DNA from: Brugia malayi
Lineage: Eukaryota; Nematoda; Chromadorea; Rhabditida; Onchocercidae
Direction of reading: 5' to 3'
DNA length: 64,000 bases
Assembly (NCBI RefSeq): GCF_000002995.4
Contig: NW_025062478.1
Location: forward strand, 7,292,001 to 7,356,000
The first letter of the stretch is position 1. Every line of letters starts with the position of its first letter. Below are positions 63,901 to 64,000 of the stretch, in pieces. The notes under the pieces are model-generated. The model did not search any database and had not been told where the DNA came from. It worked only from the letters and a program-made list of their open reading frames with translations. Position numbers and translations under genes: made by a program.

Positions 63901-64000
63901 TGCTTTGTTTCGAATGAGGAAATTAAAAAAAAAATTCTTCTTGCAATTGTACGTTCAGCTTTTATCATTGAGCGATAAATTTTTGAACTGTTGAAGATCA

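Larger units (their letters stand above)
61456..64000. other. AT-rich 3' flank without genes
   Basis: Nothing with coding character was found after the kinase stop. The tract holds a perfect 23-base inverted repeat (63046-63163) and a diverged direct duplication (63211-63370 and 63691-63900). Confidence 0.5.

Overview
The window looks like nuclear DNA of a nematode. It is strongly AT-rich, its genes are broken into many short exons with worm-type acceptors (TTTCAG), and several start codons sit 18-36 bases after a strong acceptor, as expected for spliced-leader trans-splicing. Its families are animal or nematode-typical: an innexin, a bestrophin, a DB-module secreted protein, a major-sperm-protein (MSP) domain protein and a short SH2 tyrosine kinase. 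A small interstitial array of the nematode telomere hexamer TTAGGC is also present. A parasitic clade III (spirurid or filarial) worm is my guess; the species cannot be read from the sequence.

Layout. 1-3673 (+) is the 3' part of a coiled-coil gene resembling the C-terminal region of RNF207/B-box type proteins. 3.7-14.2 kb is gene-poor, with degenerate tandem repeats, a decayed coiled-coil frame and one orphan exon. 14.3-15.4 kb (+) is a three-exon gene for a 145-residue secreted orphan. From 17.4 to 54.7 kb every firmly supported gene lies on the minus strand. In order of coordinate these are a retinol-dehydrogenase-like SDR, a GALNT7-type polypeptide GalNAc-transferase, COP9 signalosome subunit 9, an innexin with a likely nested membrane-protein gene in one intron, a bestrophin chloride channel, a DB-module protein and a vasa/DDX3-like DEAD-box helicase. 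55-61.5 kb (+) holds the MSP-domain protein with a lysine/glutamate tail and an SH2 tyrosine kinase. 61.5-64 kb has no gene I can see but contains a perfect inverted repeat and a diverged duplication.

Exon structures were built by hand from splice sites, reading-phase continuity and family motifs. The SDR (333 aa), GALNT7 (619 aa), bestrophin (399 aa), helicase (531 aa), kinase (392 aa) and DB protein (209 aa) models are phase-consistent from start to stop; the innexin model (465 aa) has an uncertain last exon.

Functional threads: COP9 subunit 9 and the GalNAc-transferase lie only about 470 bases apart on one strand, a possible polycistronic pair. The helicase, MSP protein and SPE-8-like kinase form a germline/sperm-flavoured neighbourhood. 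The most unusual items are the nested gene, an inverted in-frame copy of a bestrophin exon just upstream of the bestrophin gene, an exon-boundary duplication in the SDR gene, two GC-AG introns, an interstitial telomere repeat, and a tRNA-Glu-like fossil beside a long G run.
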